NCBI RefSeq assembly: GCF_021390395.1 | Contig: NZ_JAJUWT010000007.1 | Coordinates: 124,001 to 188,000 of the forward strand | DNA length: 64,000 bases | Source: Saccharothrix sp. S26 | GTDB lineage: Bacteria > Actinomycetota > Actinomycetes > Mycobacteriales > Pseudonocardiaceae | Direction of reading: 5' to 3' | Shown: one piece after another, positions 43,341 through 52,396 of the stretch | Numbering within the stretch: position 1 is the first letter of the stretch | Layout of the letters: every line of letters starts with the position of its first letter | Made by a program: the position numbers and the translations under genes | Notes under the pieces: model-generated | The model's input: the letters and a program-made list of their open reading frames with translations, nothing else | Told to the model about the DNA's origin: nothing | Databases searched by the model: none

Positions 43341-44387
43341 GTGACTTCGACCGCGGTATCGGACCCGCCGGACGAGCGGGTCGGCCCGCCCCGGCCGCTC
43401 GACCGGCTGGTGCTGCGACCCGAGATCGGCGCGCTGCTCGGCGCCCTGCTGGTCTTCGCGTTCTTCTCGGTCGCGACCGAGCGGTTCCTCAGCACCGGCG
43501 GGGTCGCGACCTGGCTGGACGACGCGTCCACGCTCGGCATCATGGCCGTCGCCGTCGCGCTGCTCATGATCGGTGGCGAGTTCGACCTGTCCGCCGGCGT
43601 GATGACCGCCTCCACCGCGCTCGTCACCGCGATCCTCGCGACCCGCCTCGGCTGGAACGTGTGGCTCGCGCTGCTCGCCTCGCTGGCGTTCGCGCTCGCG
43701 GTCGGCGCGCTGAACGGGTGGCTGGTGACGCGCACCGGGCTGCCCAGCTTCATCGTGACGCTGGGGACGTTCCTGGCGTTGCAGGGCCTCAACCTCGGCA
43801 TCACGCGGCTGGTGACCGGGACCGTGCAGGTGTCCGGGATGCGTTCCGCCGACGGCTACTCGTCGGCCGGGTTCCTGTTCGCGTCGACGTTCACGCTGGG
43901 CGGGACGGCGTTCTACGTGTCCATCCTGTGGTGGGTGCTGTGCACGGCCGTCGCGGCGGTCGTGCTGCTGCGCACCCGGTTCGGCAACTGGATCTTCGCC
44001 GTCGGCGGGTCGCCGCTGTCGTCACGGGCGGTCGGCGTGCCCGTGACGCGGACCAAGGTGCTGCTGTTCATGACCACGGCCGGCGCGGCCTGGCTGGTCG
44101 GCTCGATCAACATCCTGCGGTTCACCAGCGTCCAGGCCAACCAGGGCATCGGCCTGGAGTTCCAGTTCATCATCGCCGCGGTCATCGGCGGCTGCCTGCT
44201 CACCGGCGGGTTCGGCTCGGCCGTCGGCGCGGCGATCGGCGCGCTGATCTTCGGCATGGCCCGGCAGGGCATCGTCTACGCGAACTGGAACTCCGACTGG
44301 TTCCAGCTGTTCCTCGGCGTGATGCTGCTGGCCGCCGTGCTGGTCAACAACGCCCTGCGGCGGCGGGCGGAGAGGGTGCGGCGATGA
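43341..44387 (+). CDS. ABC transporter permease (inositol, RbsC-like)
   Basis: A 348-residue membrane protein with about nine helices. The RbsC/XylH-type signature [19 protein letters not shown] is near residue 75, and the coupling stretch [20 protein letters not shown] near 220. It carries the sugar brought by the upstream lipoprotein. GTG follows GAGGACC. Its stop overlaps the ATPase start (ATGA). Confidence 0.9.
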   Translation: MTSTAVSDPPDERVGPPRPLDRLVLRPEIGALLGALLVFAFFSVATERFLSTGGVATWLDDASTLGIMAVAVALLMIGGEFDLSAGVMTASTALVTAILATRLGWNVWLALLASLAFALAVGALNGWLVTRTGLPSFIVTLGTFLALQGLNLGITRLVTGTVQVSGMRSADGYSSAGFLFASTFTLGGTAFYVSILWWVLCTAVAAVVLLRTRFGNWIFAVGGSPLSSRAVGVPVTRTKVLLFMTTAGAAWLVGSINILRFTSVQANQGIGLEFQFIIAAVIGGCLLTGGFGSAVGAAIGALIFGMARQGIVYANWNSDWFQLFLGVMLLAAVLVNNALRRRAERVRR

Positions 44388-45172
44388 ACCGGCCGGACGG
44401 CGGACGGGCACTGCTGGAGGTGCGCGGGATCGGCAAGACGTACGGCAGCGTGATCGCCCTGCGGGACGTCACGACCGCCGTGCACGCGGGCGAGGTCACG
44501 TGCGTGCTCGGCGACAACGGCGCGGGCAAGTCGACGTTGATCAAAATCCTGGCGGGCGTGCACCGGCACGACTCCGGCGAACTCCTGGTCGACGGCTCAC
44601 CCGTGAGCTTCTCGTCACCGCGCGAAGCCCTCGACCGGGGCATCGCCACCGTCTACCAGGACCTGGCCGTCGTGCCGCTGATGAGCGTGTGGCGCAACTT
44701 CTTCCTCGGGTCGGAGCCGACCACCCGGCTCGGGTTCCTCGACCGGCGGCGCGCCCGGGACGTGACGCGGACGGCGTTGGCCGAGATGGGCATCGACCTG
44801 CGGGACGTGGAGCAGCCCGTGGGCACCCTGTCCGGTGGCGAGCGGCAGTGCGTGGCGATCGCGCGGGCCGTGCACTTCGGGGCGAGGGTGCTGATCCTGG
44901 ACGAGCCGACGGCCGCGCTGGGCGTCAAGCAGGCGGGCGTGGTGCTCAAGCACGTGGCCCGGGCCCGTGACCGCGGCCTCGGCGTCGTGCTGATCACCCA
45001 CAACCCGCACCACGCCTACCCCGTGGGCGACCGGTTCCTGCTGCTCAAGCGGGGCCGTGCGCTGGGCGCGCACGAGAAGTCGGAGATCGGGCTGGAGGAG
45101 CTGACCAGGCAGATGGCCGGCGGGGCGGAACTGGAGGCGTTGGCGCACGAGCTGCGCGGGGTGGACCGATGA
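44384..45172 (+). CDS. ABC transporter ATP-binding protein, single domain
   Basis: A 262-residue ATPase with Walker [10 protein letters not shown] near residue 43, Q-loop VYQDLAVVP, signature LSGGERQ, Walker [12 protein letters not shown] and the H-loop ITHNPHHAY. Carbohydrate transporters with RbsC-type permeases often use a fused two-domain ATPase (RbsA); this protein has only one domain and must dimerise. It overlaps the permease and iolC by 4 nt on each side. Confidence 0.9.
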   Translation: MNRPDGGRALLEVRGIGKTYGSVIALRDVTTAVHAGEVTCVLGDNGAGKSTLIKILAGVHRHDSGELLVDGSPVSFSSPREALDRGIATVYQDLAVVPLMSVWRNFFLGSEPTTRLGFLDRRRARDVTRTALAEMGIDLRDVEQPVGTLSGGERQCVAIARAVHFGARVLILDEPTAALGVKQAGVVLKHVARARDRGLGVVLITHNPHHAYPVGDRFLLLKRGRALGAHEKSEIGLEELTRQMAGGAELEALAHELRGVDR

Positions 45173-46098
45173 CCGTCGAGGTGCTGACCGTGGGCCGGGT
45201 CGGGGTGGACCTGTACCCGGAGCAGAGCGGCGTGCCGTTGGCGCAGGTGCGGACGTTCGCCAAGTCGCTCGGCGGCACGGCGACGAACGTGGCCGTGGCG
45301 GCGGCGCGGCTGGGCCGTTCGGCTGCGGTGCTGACCAAGGTGGGGCCGGACGGCTTCGGCCCTTACGTCCGCTCCGCGCTGGAGTCCTTCGGCGTGTCGT
45401 CGGAGTACGTGGGCACCGCGCCCGACCTGCAAACCCCGGTCGTCTTCTGTGCCCTGGACCCACCCGAGGACCCACCGCTGCTGTTCTACCGCTCACCGCT
45501 CGCCCCGGACCTGTCGCTGACGCCGGAGGACGTGCCGTGGGACCTGGTGGCCGACGTGCCCCTGCTCTGGGTGACCGGAACGGGCGTCTCGGCCTCACCG
45601 GCCCGGGAAACCCAACGCCGAATCCTCCACCACCGCTCCCGCCGCACCCACACCGTCCTGGACCTCGACCACCGCCCGATGTTCTGGCCCGACGTCGCCA
45701 CCGCCCACCGCGAGATCGACTGGATGCTCGACCACGTCACGGTCGCCGTGGGCAACCGGGCCGAGGTGGAGGTCGCCGTGGGCACCGCCGACCCGGACGA
45801 GGCCGCCGCCCGCCTGCTGTCCCGCGGCGTCGACCTGGCCGTGGTGAAGAAGGGCGCGGACGGCGTGCTGTTCGCGACCACCGCGGGCTCCTGGACCACC
45901 CCACCGCACCCGGTGGACGTCGTCTGCGGCCTCGGTGCGGGTGACGCGTTCGGCGGCGCCTTGGCCCACGGCCTGCTGTCGGGCTGGCCACCGGACCGGA
46001 TCGCCCGCTACGCCAACGTCGCCGGTGCCCTGGTCGCCGGCCGCCTGGCCTGCGCCGACGCCATGCCGACCGAGTCGGAGATCGAGGCCCACCTGTGA
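45169..46098 (+). CDS. iolC: 5-dehydro-2-deoxygluconokinase IolC (PfkB family)
   Basis: A 309-residue sugar kinase. PfkB signature 1 is [19 protein letters not shown] near residue 35, and the ATP/anion-hole motif with catalytic Asp is [15 protein letters not shown] near residue 255. Reaction: phosphorylates 2-deoxy-5-keto-gluconate in inositol breakdown. ATG overlaps the ATPase stop. It is followed by a 277-base gap that interrupts an otherwise tightly overlapped operon. Confidence 0.87.
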   Translation: MTVEVLTVGRVGVDLYPEQSGVPLAQVRTFAKSLGGTATNVAVAAARLGRSAAVLTKVGPDGFGPYVRSALESFGVSSEYVGTAPDLQTPVVFCALDPPEDPPLLFYRSPLAPDLSLTPEDVPWDLVADVPLLWVTGTGVSASPARETQRRILHHRSRRTHTVLDLDHRPMFWPDVATAHREIDWMLDHVTVAVGNRAEVEVAVGTADPDEAAARLLSRGVDLAVVKKGADGVLFATTAGSWTTPPHPVDVVCGLGAGDAFGGALAHGLLSGWPPDRIARYANVAGALVAGRLACADAMPTESEIEAHL

Positions 46099-46375
46099 GA
46101 ACACGTCGACAGGCGGCCCGGCCGACCTCGTGCCAAGATCACCCCGACCGAACCGACCCGGCAACACGATTGGGCGAACCACACCCGAAACTGTACGGAA
46201 ACACCGTTACCGCCCCTCGGTTAAAACGAGACCGAGCGCCCGACAACCACCCGCCACACCCACCAGCGACCGCACCCTCGACCTCAGCACCAACGGCACC
46301 GCCTCCGGCTTGGGTGACGCCTCCGGCTTGGGTGACGTCGCCGGCCTGGGCGATGTCGCCGGCAGGAGGTGCGCG
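46099..46375 (+). other. Gap inside the iol operon with AT-richer patch and hairpin
   Basis: The only sizeable gap in the iol gene series. It has a relatively AT-rich patch (46160-46226, with TACGGAAACACCG and GGTTAAAACG), an inverted repeat CTCGGT (46216-46221) with ACCGAG (46231-46236), and an 18-bp tandem repeat at its end. It may hold a second promoter or attenuator for the aldolase-iolB-iolD part. The GAGCGCTC operator does not recur here. One frame stays open through it into the aldolase, but lacks conserved content. Confidence 0.45.
46301..46363 (+). repeat. 18-bp tandem repeat, 3.5 copies
   Basis: GCCTCCGGCTTGGGTGAC occurs twice in exact tandem, then once as GTCGCCGGCCTGGGCGAT and as a half copy GTCGCCGGC, ending a few bases before the AGGAGGT ribosome site of the aldolase gene. 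Read in frame it would encode A/V-S/A-G-L-G-D repeats. Copy-number change could alter spacing or expression. Confidence 0.8.
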
Positions 46376-47353
46376 GTGATCAGCGACGCGCAGTGGACGG
46401 CGCTGCTGGACGCCAGGGCGACCGACCCGGCCGCCATCCGCCGCGCCTACCAGGCACGACGGCGGCGGACGCAGTGGTTGTCGGAGCGGGGGACGCTGTT
46501 CCTGGTGGCGGCCGACCACCCGGCGCGCGGGGCGCTCGGCGTCGGCGGCGACCCGTTGGCCATGGCCGACCGCCGCTCGCTGCTGGACCGGTTGCTCACC
46601 GCGCTGGCGAACCCGGCCGTGGACGGGGTGCTCGGCACCCCGGACGTGATCGAGGAACTGCTGCTGCTCGACGGCCTGCACGACAAGGTGGTCATCGGCT
46701 CGATGAACCGCGGCGGGCTGGCCGGGGCGGATTGGGAGATCGACGACCGGTTCACCGCGTACGACCCCACGGCGATCGCGGGCAACGGGTTGGACGGCGG
46801 GAAGATGTTGCTGCGCCTGGTGGACTCGGATCCGGGCACGGTGCCGACGTTGGAGAGCTGCGCGGCGGCGGTGTCGGCGTTGGCGGAGCGCGGGTTGATG
46901 GCGATGGTCGAGCCGTTGCCGTACGCGCGTGACGCCGGCGGCGAGTTGGTGTTGCAGAAGGACGCGGCGGCGTTGGCGCGGGCCGGGAGTGTGGCGGCCG
47001 GGTTGGGGGTGACGTCGGCGTTCACCTGGTTGAAGCTGCCGCCGTCACCCGATGAGGTGCTTGGTGCGACGACGTTGCCGGCGCTCGTGCTCGGCGGTGT
47101 GCCTTCCGCGCGGCTCAGTGATGACTTGGAGTCGTGGGGGCGGTCGTTGCGTCACCCGAACGTGCGCGGATTGGTCATCGGGCGGGCGCTGCTCTACCCG
47201 CCGGACGGTGACGTGGCGGCGGCGGTCGACGCGGCGGCGAGGGTGCTGAGGTCGGCGCGCGAATTCGCTCGATCAGGTGAGGGTGACCGAGCCGGAGCCG
47301 ATGTCGGTGCCGGTGGGGCGTGGGACGAAGCCGGAGAGGGTGTGGCGGGATGA
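46376..47353 (+). CDS. Cgl0158-family aldolase-like TIM barrel (probable IolJ role)
   Basis: A 325-residue (beta/alpha)8 protein of the Cgl0158 family found in actinobacterial inositol clusters. It shows TLFLVAADHPARGALGVG near residue 40, KVVIGSMNRGGLAG, GKMLLRL and VEPLPYAR. It probably cleaves 2-deoxy-5-keto-gluconate-6-phosphate to DHAP and malonic semialdehyde, replacing IolJ; that is inference from context. GTG at 46376 has AGGAGGT 5 nt before it. The C-terminal ~25 residues (GEGDRAGADVGAGGAWDEAG) are low-complexity. Confidence 0.8.
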   Translation: MISDAQWTALLDARATDPAAIRRAYQARRRRTQWLSERGTLFLVAADHPARGALGVGGDPLAMADRRSLLDRLLTALANPAVDGVLGTPDVIEELLLLDGLHDKVVIGSMNRGGLAGADWEIDDRFTAYDPTAIAGNGLDGGKMLLRLVDSDPGTVPTLESCAAAVSALAERGLMAMVEPLPYARDAGGELVLQKDAAALARAGSVAAGLGVTSAFTWLKLPPSPDEVLGATTLPALVLGGVPSARLSDDLESWGRSLRHPNVRGLVIGRALLYPPDGDVAAAVDAAARVLRSAREFARSGEGDRAGADVGAGGAWDEAGEGVAG

Positions 47354-48231
47354 GTCTGCATCGGCCGCTCGGCACGTTGGCGGTGGGGGAGAACGCGGTC
47401 GAGCTCACGCCCCAGGCCGCCGGATGGGATCACGCAGGGTTGCGGGTGCTGCTGTTGCACCCCGGTGGTGTGGTCACGATCGAGACCGGTGACTGCGAAG
47501 CGTTCGTGCTCCCGCTGTCCGGCGGCTGCGTGGTCGAGGTCGACGATCAGCGGTTCGAGATCACCGGCCGGGACTCCGTCTTCACCCGGGTCTCGGACTT
47601 CGCCTACGTCCCACGCGACGCCGAAGTGAGACTGTCCACAAAGGACGGCGTAGAGGTCGCCCTCCCCATGGCGCGCTGCCACCGCAGGCTGGAACCGAAG
47701 TACGGCCCGGCCGAGGACGTCCCGGTCGAGGTCAGGGGCGCGGGCAACGCCACCCGCCAGGTCACCAACTTCGGCGTCCCCGGCGCCTGGGACCACGCCG
47801 ACAAGCTGATCGCCTGCGAGCTGATCACCCCGGACGGCAACTGGTCGTCCTACCCGCCGCACAAGCACGACCACACCTGCGACGTCGTCAACGAGGAGAT
47901 CTACTACTTCCGCATCGCCGGCCGCGACAAGATCACCCCATCGCGTGAGGGCTTCGGCTTCCACCGCACCTACACCGACGACGGCGACCTGGACGAGAAC
48001 GTGGTCGTCCGCGACGGCGACGTCTTCCTCATCCCCCGCGGCTACCACGGCCCCTGCGTCGCCGCCCCCGGCTACCCGATGTACTACCTGAACGTCCTGG
48101 CGGGCCCGAACCCGCAGCGCTCCCTGGAGTTCTGCGACGACCCCGCCCACACCTGGGTCCGCGACACCTGGGCGAGCCAGACCCCCGACCCCCGCTGCCC
48201 CGTCACGACCGCCGAAGGACGGGTGGAATGA
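47350..48231 (+). CDS. iolB: 5-deoxy-glucuronate isomerase IolB
   Basis: A 293-residue bicupin isomerase turning 5-deoxyglucuronate into 2-deoxy-5-keto-gluconate. Features: SSYPPHKHDH near residue 175 with metal His residues, NEEIYYFRI, DVFLIPRGYHGPC and MYYLNVLAGP at the end, all IolB hallmarks. ATG overlaps the aldolase stop; its own stop overlaps iolD by 4 nt. Confidence 0.95.
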   Translation: MSLHRPLGTLAVGENAVELTPQAAGWDHAGLRVLLLHPGGVVTIETGDCEAFVLPLSGGCVVEVDDQRFEITGRDSVFTRVSDFAYVPRDAEVRLSTKDGVEVALPMARCHRRLEPKYGPAEDVPVEVRGAGNATRQVTNFGVPGAWDHADKLIACELITPDGNWSSYPPHKHDHTCDVVNEEIYYFRIAGRDKITPSREGFGFHRTYTDDGDLDENVVVRDGDVFLIPRGYHGPCVAAPGYPMYYLNVLAGPNPQRSLEFCDDPAHTWVRDTWASQTPDPRCPVTTAEGRVE

Positions 48232-50075
48232 GGCTCACGACCGCGCAAGCCCTCGTCCGCTGGCTCACCGCGCAACGCACCGAGCTCCCCGACGGCCGAC
48301 GGGCCCCGCTCTTCCCGGGCGTCTTCGCGATCTTCGGCCACGGCAACGTCCTGGCCCTCGGCAACGCCCTGGAGGAGGCCAAGTCGGAACTGCCCGTCTG
48401 GCGCGGCCACAACGAGCAGGGCATGGCCCTGGCCGCGGTCGGCATCGCCAAGGCCACCCACCGCCGGCAGGTCGGCGTCGCCACGTCCTCGATCGGGCCG
48501 GGCGCGCTGAACATGGTCACCGCCGCCGGCGTCGCCCACGCCAACCGCCTGCCGTTGCTGCTGCTCCCCGGCGACACGTTCACCAGCCGCGCCCCCGACC
48601 CGGTGCTCCAGCAGGTCGAGCACTTCGGCGACCCGACGACCACCGCCAACGACGCGTTCCGCCCGGTCAGCCGCTACTTCGACCGCGTCACGCGCCCCGA
48701 GCAGCTGCTCAACACCCTCCCGCAGGTGGGCCGCGTGCTGACCGACCCGGCCGACTGCGGCCCGGTCGTGCTCGCCCTGCCGCAGGACGTGCAGGCCGAG
48801 TCGTTCGACTTCCCGGACGCGCTGTTCACCCCGGTCGTCCACCGCCCGCAACGCCCCCGCCCGGACACCCGGGCCCTCGCCGACGCCGTCACGGCGCTGC
48901 GGGCCGCACGCCGACCGCTGCTCGTCCTGGGCGGCGGCGTCCGCTACTCCCGCGCCGCCGGCCGCGCGGTCCGCTTCGCCGAGCAGCACGCCGTCCCGAT
49001 CACCGAGACGACCGCCGGCCGCACCGAGGTCCCGCACGAGCACCCCCTGCACGCCGGGCCGCTCGGCATCACCGGTTCGACCTCGGCCAACGCCCTGGCC
49101 GCGCGGGCGGACGTGGTCCTGGCCGTCGGCACGCGCCTGCAGGACTTCACCACCGCCTCGTGGACGGTGTTCGCGCCGGACGTCCGGGTCGTCGCCCTCA
49201 ACACCGCCCGGTTCGACGCGGTGAAGCACGGCGCGCTCGCCCTGGTCGCCGACGCCGACGAGGGCCTGCGCGAGCTGACCGACGCGCTGGGCGACTGGCG
49301 GGCCGACCCGGCCTGGGCCGCGCGGGCGGCCGAGGAGCGCGGCAAGTGGGACGCGCACGTCGACGGCCTGCGCGCGCCCGGCGGCACGCCGACGTACGCG
49401 CAGGTGGTGGGCGTGGTGAACGAGGAGTCCACGCCGGAGGACTACGTGCTGACCGCGTCCGGCGGCCTGCCCGGCGAGCTGATCGGCGGCTGGCGCGCGG
49501 TCGGCGAGGCGACGATGGACGTCGAGTACGGCTTCTCGTGCATGGGCTACGAGCTGGCCGGTGCGTGGGGCGCGGCGATCGCCCGACCGGACGGCGTGGT
49601 GACCACGCTGCTGGGTGACGGCTCGTACCTGATGCTGAACTCGGAGCTGTTCTCGGCGGCGTTCGCCGGGCACGGTTTCGTGGCGGTCGTGTGCGACAAC
49701 GACGGGTACGCGGTGATCCACCGGCTGCAAACCGGGCAGGGCGGCGCGGCGTTCAACAACCTCTACGACGACGTCCGCTCGGCGCACGCCCGGCCGCCGC
49801 GCACCGACTTCGCCGCGCACGCCGCCGCGATGGGCTGCGCCGCGTTCCCGGTGGACGACCTGGACGGCCTGCGTGCCGCCTACCGCCGGGCCCGGGAAGT
49901 CGTGAAGGCCGAACACCGCCCGGCCGTGGTGGTGATTCGCACTCACCCGTCGGCGTGGACCGATGCGGGCGCGTGGTGGGAGGTCGGCGTGCCGGAAGTG
50001 GCGCACCGACCGGAAATCACCGCCGCCCACGACGAAGCCGCCGCCGGTAAAGCGAAACAAATTCGCTACCTGTGA
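48228..50075 (+). CDS. iolD: THcHDO hydrolase IolD (thiamine-diphosphate enzyme)
   Basis: A 615-residue ThDP enzyme that hydrolyses trihydroxycyclohexane-1,2-dione to 5-deoxyglucuronate. N-terminal domain has GHNEQGMALAAVGIAKA (catalytic Glu region), the middle a dehydrogenase-like fold, and the C-terminal ThDP motif GDGSYLMLNSE near residue 463. Last gene of the iol series: iolA (methylmalonate-semialdehyde dehydrogenase) is not in the window, so the last step must be encoded elsewhere. Convergent with the TPR remnant. Confidence 0.95.
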   Translation: MRLTTAQALVRWLTAQRTELPDGRRAPLFPGVFAIFGHGNVLALGNALEEAKSELPVWRGHNEQGMALAAVGIAKATHRRQVGVATSSIGPGALNMVTAAGVAHANRLPLLLLPGDTFTSRAPDPVLQQVEHFGDPTTTANDAFRPVSRYFDRVTRPEQLLNTLPQVGRVLTDPADCGPVVLALPQDVQAESFDFPDALFTPVVHRPQRPRPDTRALADAVTALRAARRPLLVLGGGVRYSRAAGRAVRFAEQHAVPITETTAGRTEVPHEHPLHAGPLGITGSTSANALAARADVVLAVGTRLQDFTTASWTVFAPDVRVVALNTARFDAVKHGALALVADADEGLRELTDALGDWRADPAWAARAAEERGKWDAHVDGLRAPGGTPTYAQVVGVVNEESTPEDYVLTASGGLPGELIGGWRAVGEATMDVEYGFSCMGYELAGAWGAAIARPDGVVTTLLGDGSYLMLNSELFSAAFAGHGFVAVVCDNDGYAVIHRLQTGQGGAAFNNLYDDVRSAHARPPRTDFAAHAAAMGCAAFPVDDLDGLRAAYRRAREVVKAEHRPAVVVIRTHPSAWTDAGAWWEVGVPEVAHRPEITAAHDEAAAGKAKQIRYL

Positions 50076-50081
50076 CCGCCG

Positions 50082-50428
50082 AGTTCCGCGAGCCACCGCT
50101 CGACGTGGCTCGCGGACTGGCGAATCACCGAACGCCCGGAACACGTCCCGCGCCTCGGTCCGGTGTTCGCGCGCCTTTTCCACCATGCCCACGACGCGCC
50201 TCGGCGAGCTGCTCGGAGATCCGCAACGCCTCCAGGTAGCGCCGCCCGGCGACGGTGAAGTCAGGGCGAGGTCGGCCAGGTGTTCAGGGCGACCGCCTCA
50301 CCGTGCCGGTCCTCGGTCGAGCGGTGCGCGCCCAGCGCGCGGTCGCACAGGCCGCGCGTCTCCTCGAACCGGCGCTGCTCCAGCACGAGCATCGCCGGCC
50401 CGTCGAGCAGCCGGCCCTCGCGCACCCG
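50082..50428 (-). pseudogene. Frameshifted remnant of a TPR-repeat protein C-terminus
   Basis: Pieces in three minus frames read like tetratricopeptide repeats of an actinobacterial STAND/NTPase-type regulator: LEQRRFEETRGLCDRALGAH with RHGEAVALN; then GRRYLEALRISEQLAEAR; then MVEKAREHRTEARDVFRAFG; then SHVERWLAELGGHR before a stop. Each junction needs a frameshift, so the gene is dead. It begins right at the stop of the cyclase-like gene on the same strand, so an intact version may have been its partner. NTPase domains are absent. Confidence 0.6.
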
Positions 50429-51259
50429 TCACGCCTTCTCGTCGTCGTCCCGGCGGTAGACCGGGCCGAAGTGCGAGCCCCGCTGGTCGTTGCGGTCGAA
50501 GTTCTGGATCACGTCGGCCGTCTGGGTGGGCACCCGCGCGTCACGGCCGGCCTGGACCACCGTCGACCCGCCCGTGGCGACCGCGTTCTGGTGCACCGAG
50601 GTCGGCGCGACCACGGGCGAGACCGGCTCCGCGACGACCGGTGCGCCGGCCTCGGCGGGGCCGGCGCCGTCGAGCACGAGCGAGTGCACGTCACCGCTGG
50701 GCAGCCACATCCACCCGTGGCCGCGGAAGTCCTTCACGTGCACGTCCACGCGCCGGAACTCCTCCGGCCGCAGGGTGGTGTACCGGGCCGCGACCAGCGA
50801 CGTGAACAGCGTGTCCGACAGCACCACGACGAGGTCCGAGGTGGGTGACTGCTCCAGCGCCGCGTGCGGCGGCTCGCTGTTGAGCAGCCTGCTGACCAGC
50901 ACGGCGTCCTGCCCGGGGTAGCCGTTCGCGCCCTCGACCGTGGTGCCGAAGTGGATCGCCATGCGCATCCGCAGCTTGGCCTCCGGCACCCGGTAGCGGT
51001 TGGTCTTGGCCAGCTCGGCGTCCAGCGCGCGCACGTACCGGTCCACGACGTCGCCCTCCGGCGTCGAGGCGGGCAGCACGGCCCACTCCTCGTCGCCCTT
51101 GGCCTGCCGCCGCCACGACGCCCGGTCCAGGCCCGCGGCCTCGCCCGCCCGGTCCAGGCTGCGCACCAGCAGCTCCTGGAGCTCGTGCTGGAGCAGGTCG
51201 TCCGCCGACCCGTAGCTCTTCAGGTCACAACACACCAGCAGGCTGCGCTGGAAGCTCAT
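50429..51259 (-). CDS. Degenerate class III nucleotide-cyclase-like protein with amyloid-like tail
   Basis: A 276-residue protein. Residues ~1-185 resemble the class III cyclase fold: LLVCCDLKSYGS (first metal Asp, D12), KGDEEWA (second Asp, D56), LRMRMAIHFGTTVEGANGYPG and DAVLVSRLLN, where the transition-state Arg (R124) remains but the usual Asn is Leu (121). Catalysis is therefore doubtful. A Pro/Ala linker leads to a tail with HQNAVATGGSTVVQAGRDA (~224-241) and DVIQNF, resembling bacterial amyloid/RHIM-like motifs. ATG at 51259. Upstream on the same strand is a Crp-type gene, downstream a TPR remnant. Confidence 0.65.
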   Translation of the reverse strand: MSFQRSLLVCCDLKSYGSADDLLQHELQELLVRSLDRAGEAAGLDRASWRRQAKGDEEWAVLPASTPEGDVVDRYVRALDAELAKTNRYRVPEAKLRMRMAIHFGTTVEGANGYPGQDAVLVSRLLNSEPPHAALEQSPTSDLVVVLSDTLFTSLVAARYTTLRPEEFRRVDVHVKDFRGHGWMWLPSGDVHSLVLDGAGPAEAGAPVVAEPVSPVVAPTSVHQNAVATGGSTVVQAGRDARVPTQTADVIQNFDRNDQRGSHFGPVYRRDDDEKA

Positions 51260-51291
51260 CGGCCAAGCCTTTCGACGGGGTTGCTGACGCA

Positions 51292-51361
51292 CTGCGGACC
51301 ACACGACTCCGCAGAGTCACTGTGGACTACTGCATCGGCGGGAATACCGCAGAAATGCGGT
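51292..51361 (-). terminator. Two hairpins between crp-like and cyclase-like genes
   Basis: ACCGCA-GAAA-TGCGGT (51346-51361) and CTGCGGA-N9-TCCGCAG (51292-51314) lie in the 108 bases between two same-strand genes. The first, just after the regulator stop, looks like a terminator; the second may be a leader hairpin or an operator for the cyclase-like gene. Confidence 0.5.
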
Positions 51362-51367
51362 CTCGCG

Positions 51368-52075
51368 TCAGAAGCCCGCGAATTTGCGCAGCCCGGCCAG
51401 GTCCGGCACCAGCACGTCGCGCCTCAGGTGACTCACCACCACCCCCGCTTTTCGCAGATCGGAGAACGCCTTCTCGGCCGTTCGGGGCTTCATCCCGGCG
51501 ATGGAGGCGAGTTCCACCTTCGTCAGCGGAATTCCCAACGTCCAGCCGTGGGCCTCTTCGCGCCCGTAGGTCTGCACCAATTCGGCCAGCACCCGGGCCA
51601 CGCGTTCGGCGGCCGGGTGGGACAGGAAATCCCGCCGGCGCTGGTTCGCCCAGCGCAGCCGGTCGTTGATCATCCCGATCAATTCGACGAACACGTCGTT
51701 GCGCCGGTGCAGGAAGCTCATCAGCTCGCCGCTGGTGATGAGCTTGGCGACCACGTCGCCGCACGTGACGACCGTGGCCGAGCGCGGCTTCTGGTCCAGC
51801 GCCGCCATCTCGCCCACCAGGTCGCCCGCGACCCTGATCGCGAGCAGTGCCGTGTCACCCGTCTCGTCCGTGGTCTGCACCTTGACCACGCCGTCGAGCA
51901 GCAGAAGGACGTGAGTGTCCTTCGCGTCTTGCTCGATGACCTCGCGGTCGGCCGTGTACCGCACGACCGTGCCGATGTTCAACAGCTCTTGTCGGGTGTT
52001 GTCTCGGAGGCGACCCAGGAGGCTGTTGCTGGGCCACCCTGGATCCGGTGTCATCGTGGTCGGCATGGGCAGCAT
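51368..52075 (-). CDS. Crp/Fnr-family transcriptional regulator
   Basis: A 235-residue regulator. The cyclic-nucleotide-binding domain (~20-135) retains the phosphate cassette as VGEM (E89) and PRSATV (R98, S99), the residues that hold the cNMP in E. coli Crp, so nucleotide binding is plausible. A dimer helix and winged helix-turn-helix (PLTKVELASIAGMKPRTAEKAFSDL) follow at ~175-215. ATG at 52075 (AGGA upstream) is chosen; ATGs at 52066 and 52054 are possible. No cysteine cluster, so it is not Fnr. Confidence 0.9.
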   Translation of the reverse strand: MLPMPTTMTPDPGWPSNSLLGRLRDNTRQELLNIGTVVRYTADREVIEQDAKDTHVLLLLDGVVKVQTTDETGDTALLAIRVAGDLVGEMAALDQKPRSATVVTCGDVVAKLITSGELMSFLHRRNDVFVELIGMINDRLRWANQRRRDFLSHPAAERVARVLAELVQTYGREEAHGWTLGIPLTKVELASIAGMKPRTAEKAFSDLRKAGVVVSHLRRDVLVPDLAGLRKFAGF

Positions 52076-52396
52076 GTGGATCCTGTTACTGTCGTGACCG
52101 GCGGGAACTTCCAATGGGCCGACCTGCGTCGGACGGCAAGTGATGGTCTCCCCGAACGTGCTGCGGACAGTACACCCGAATGGGGGTAACTGGCGGCCTC
52201 TTGTTCGGCGTTTTGCCGCCGACCTCCCATTGAAGATCACGTGCGAATGCACGCGCAATACCGAATCGAATGGAATTGCGCAGCTCGCGGAGGTGGGACG
52301 GGCGCCACACCGGGGAACAAGGGCCCGCGCGGCGACCTTGGACGAGGTGACGCGCCCAGAGGCCGTTGCCATACCGGAACGTTCCAGGAGCCACTC
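52076..52396. other. Divergent intergenic region, Crp-type gene and old yellow enzyme
   Basis: A 321-base non-coding spacer with lower GC than its flanks. It ends with TTGCCATACC and the perfect palindrome GGAACGTTCC (52376-52385), just before the CCAGGAG ribosome site of the reductase; this may be an operator. No TGTGA-N6-TCACA Crp site was found. Confidence 0.45.

Noticed and set aside
46301..46363. Tandem repeat considered as CRISPR or transposon end
   Set aside because: Units are contiguous without spacers, only 18 bp, and no cas or transposase gene is near.
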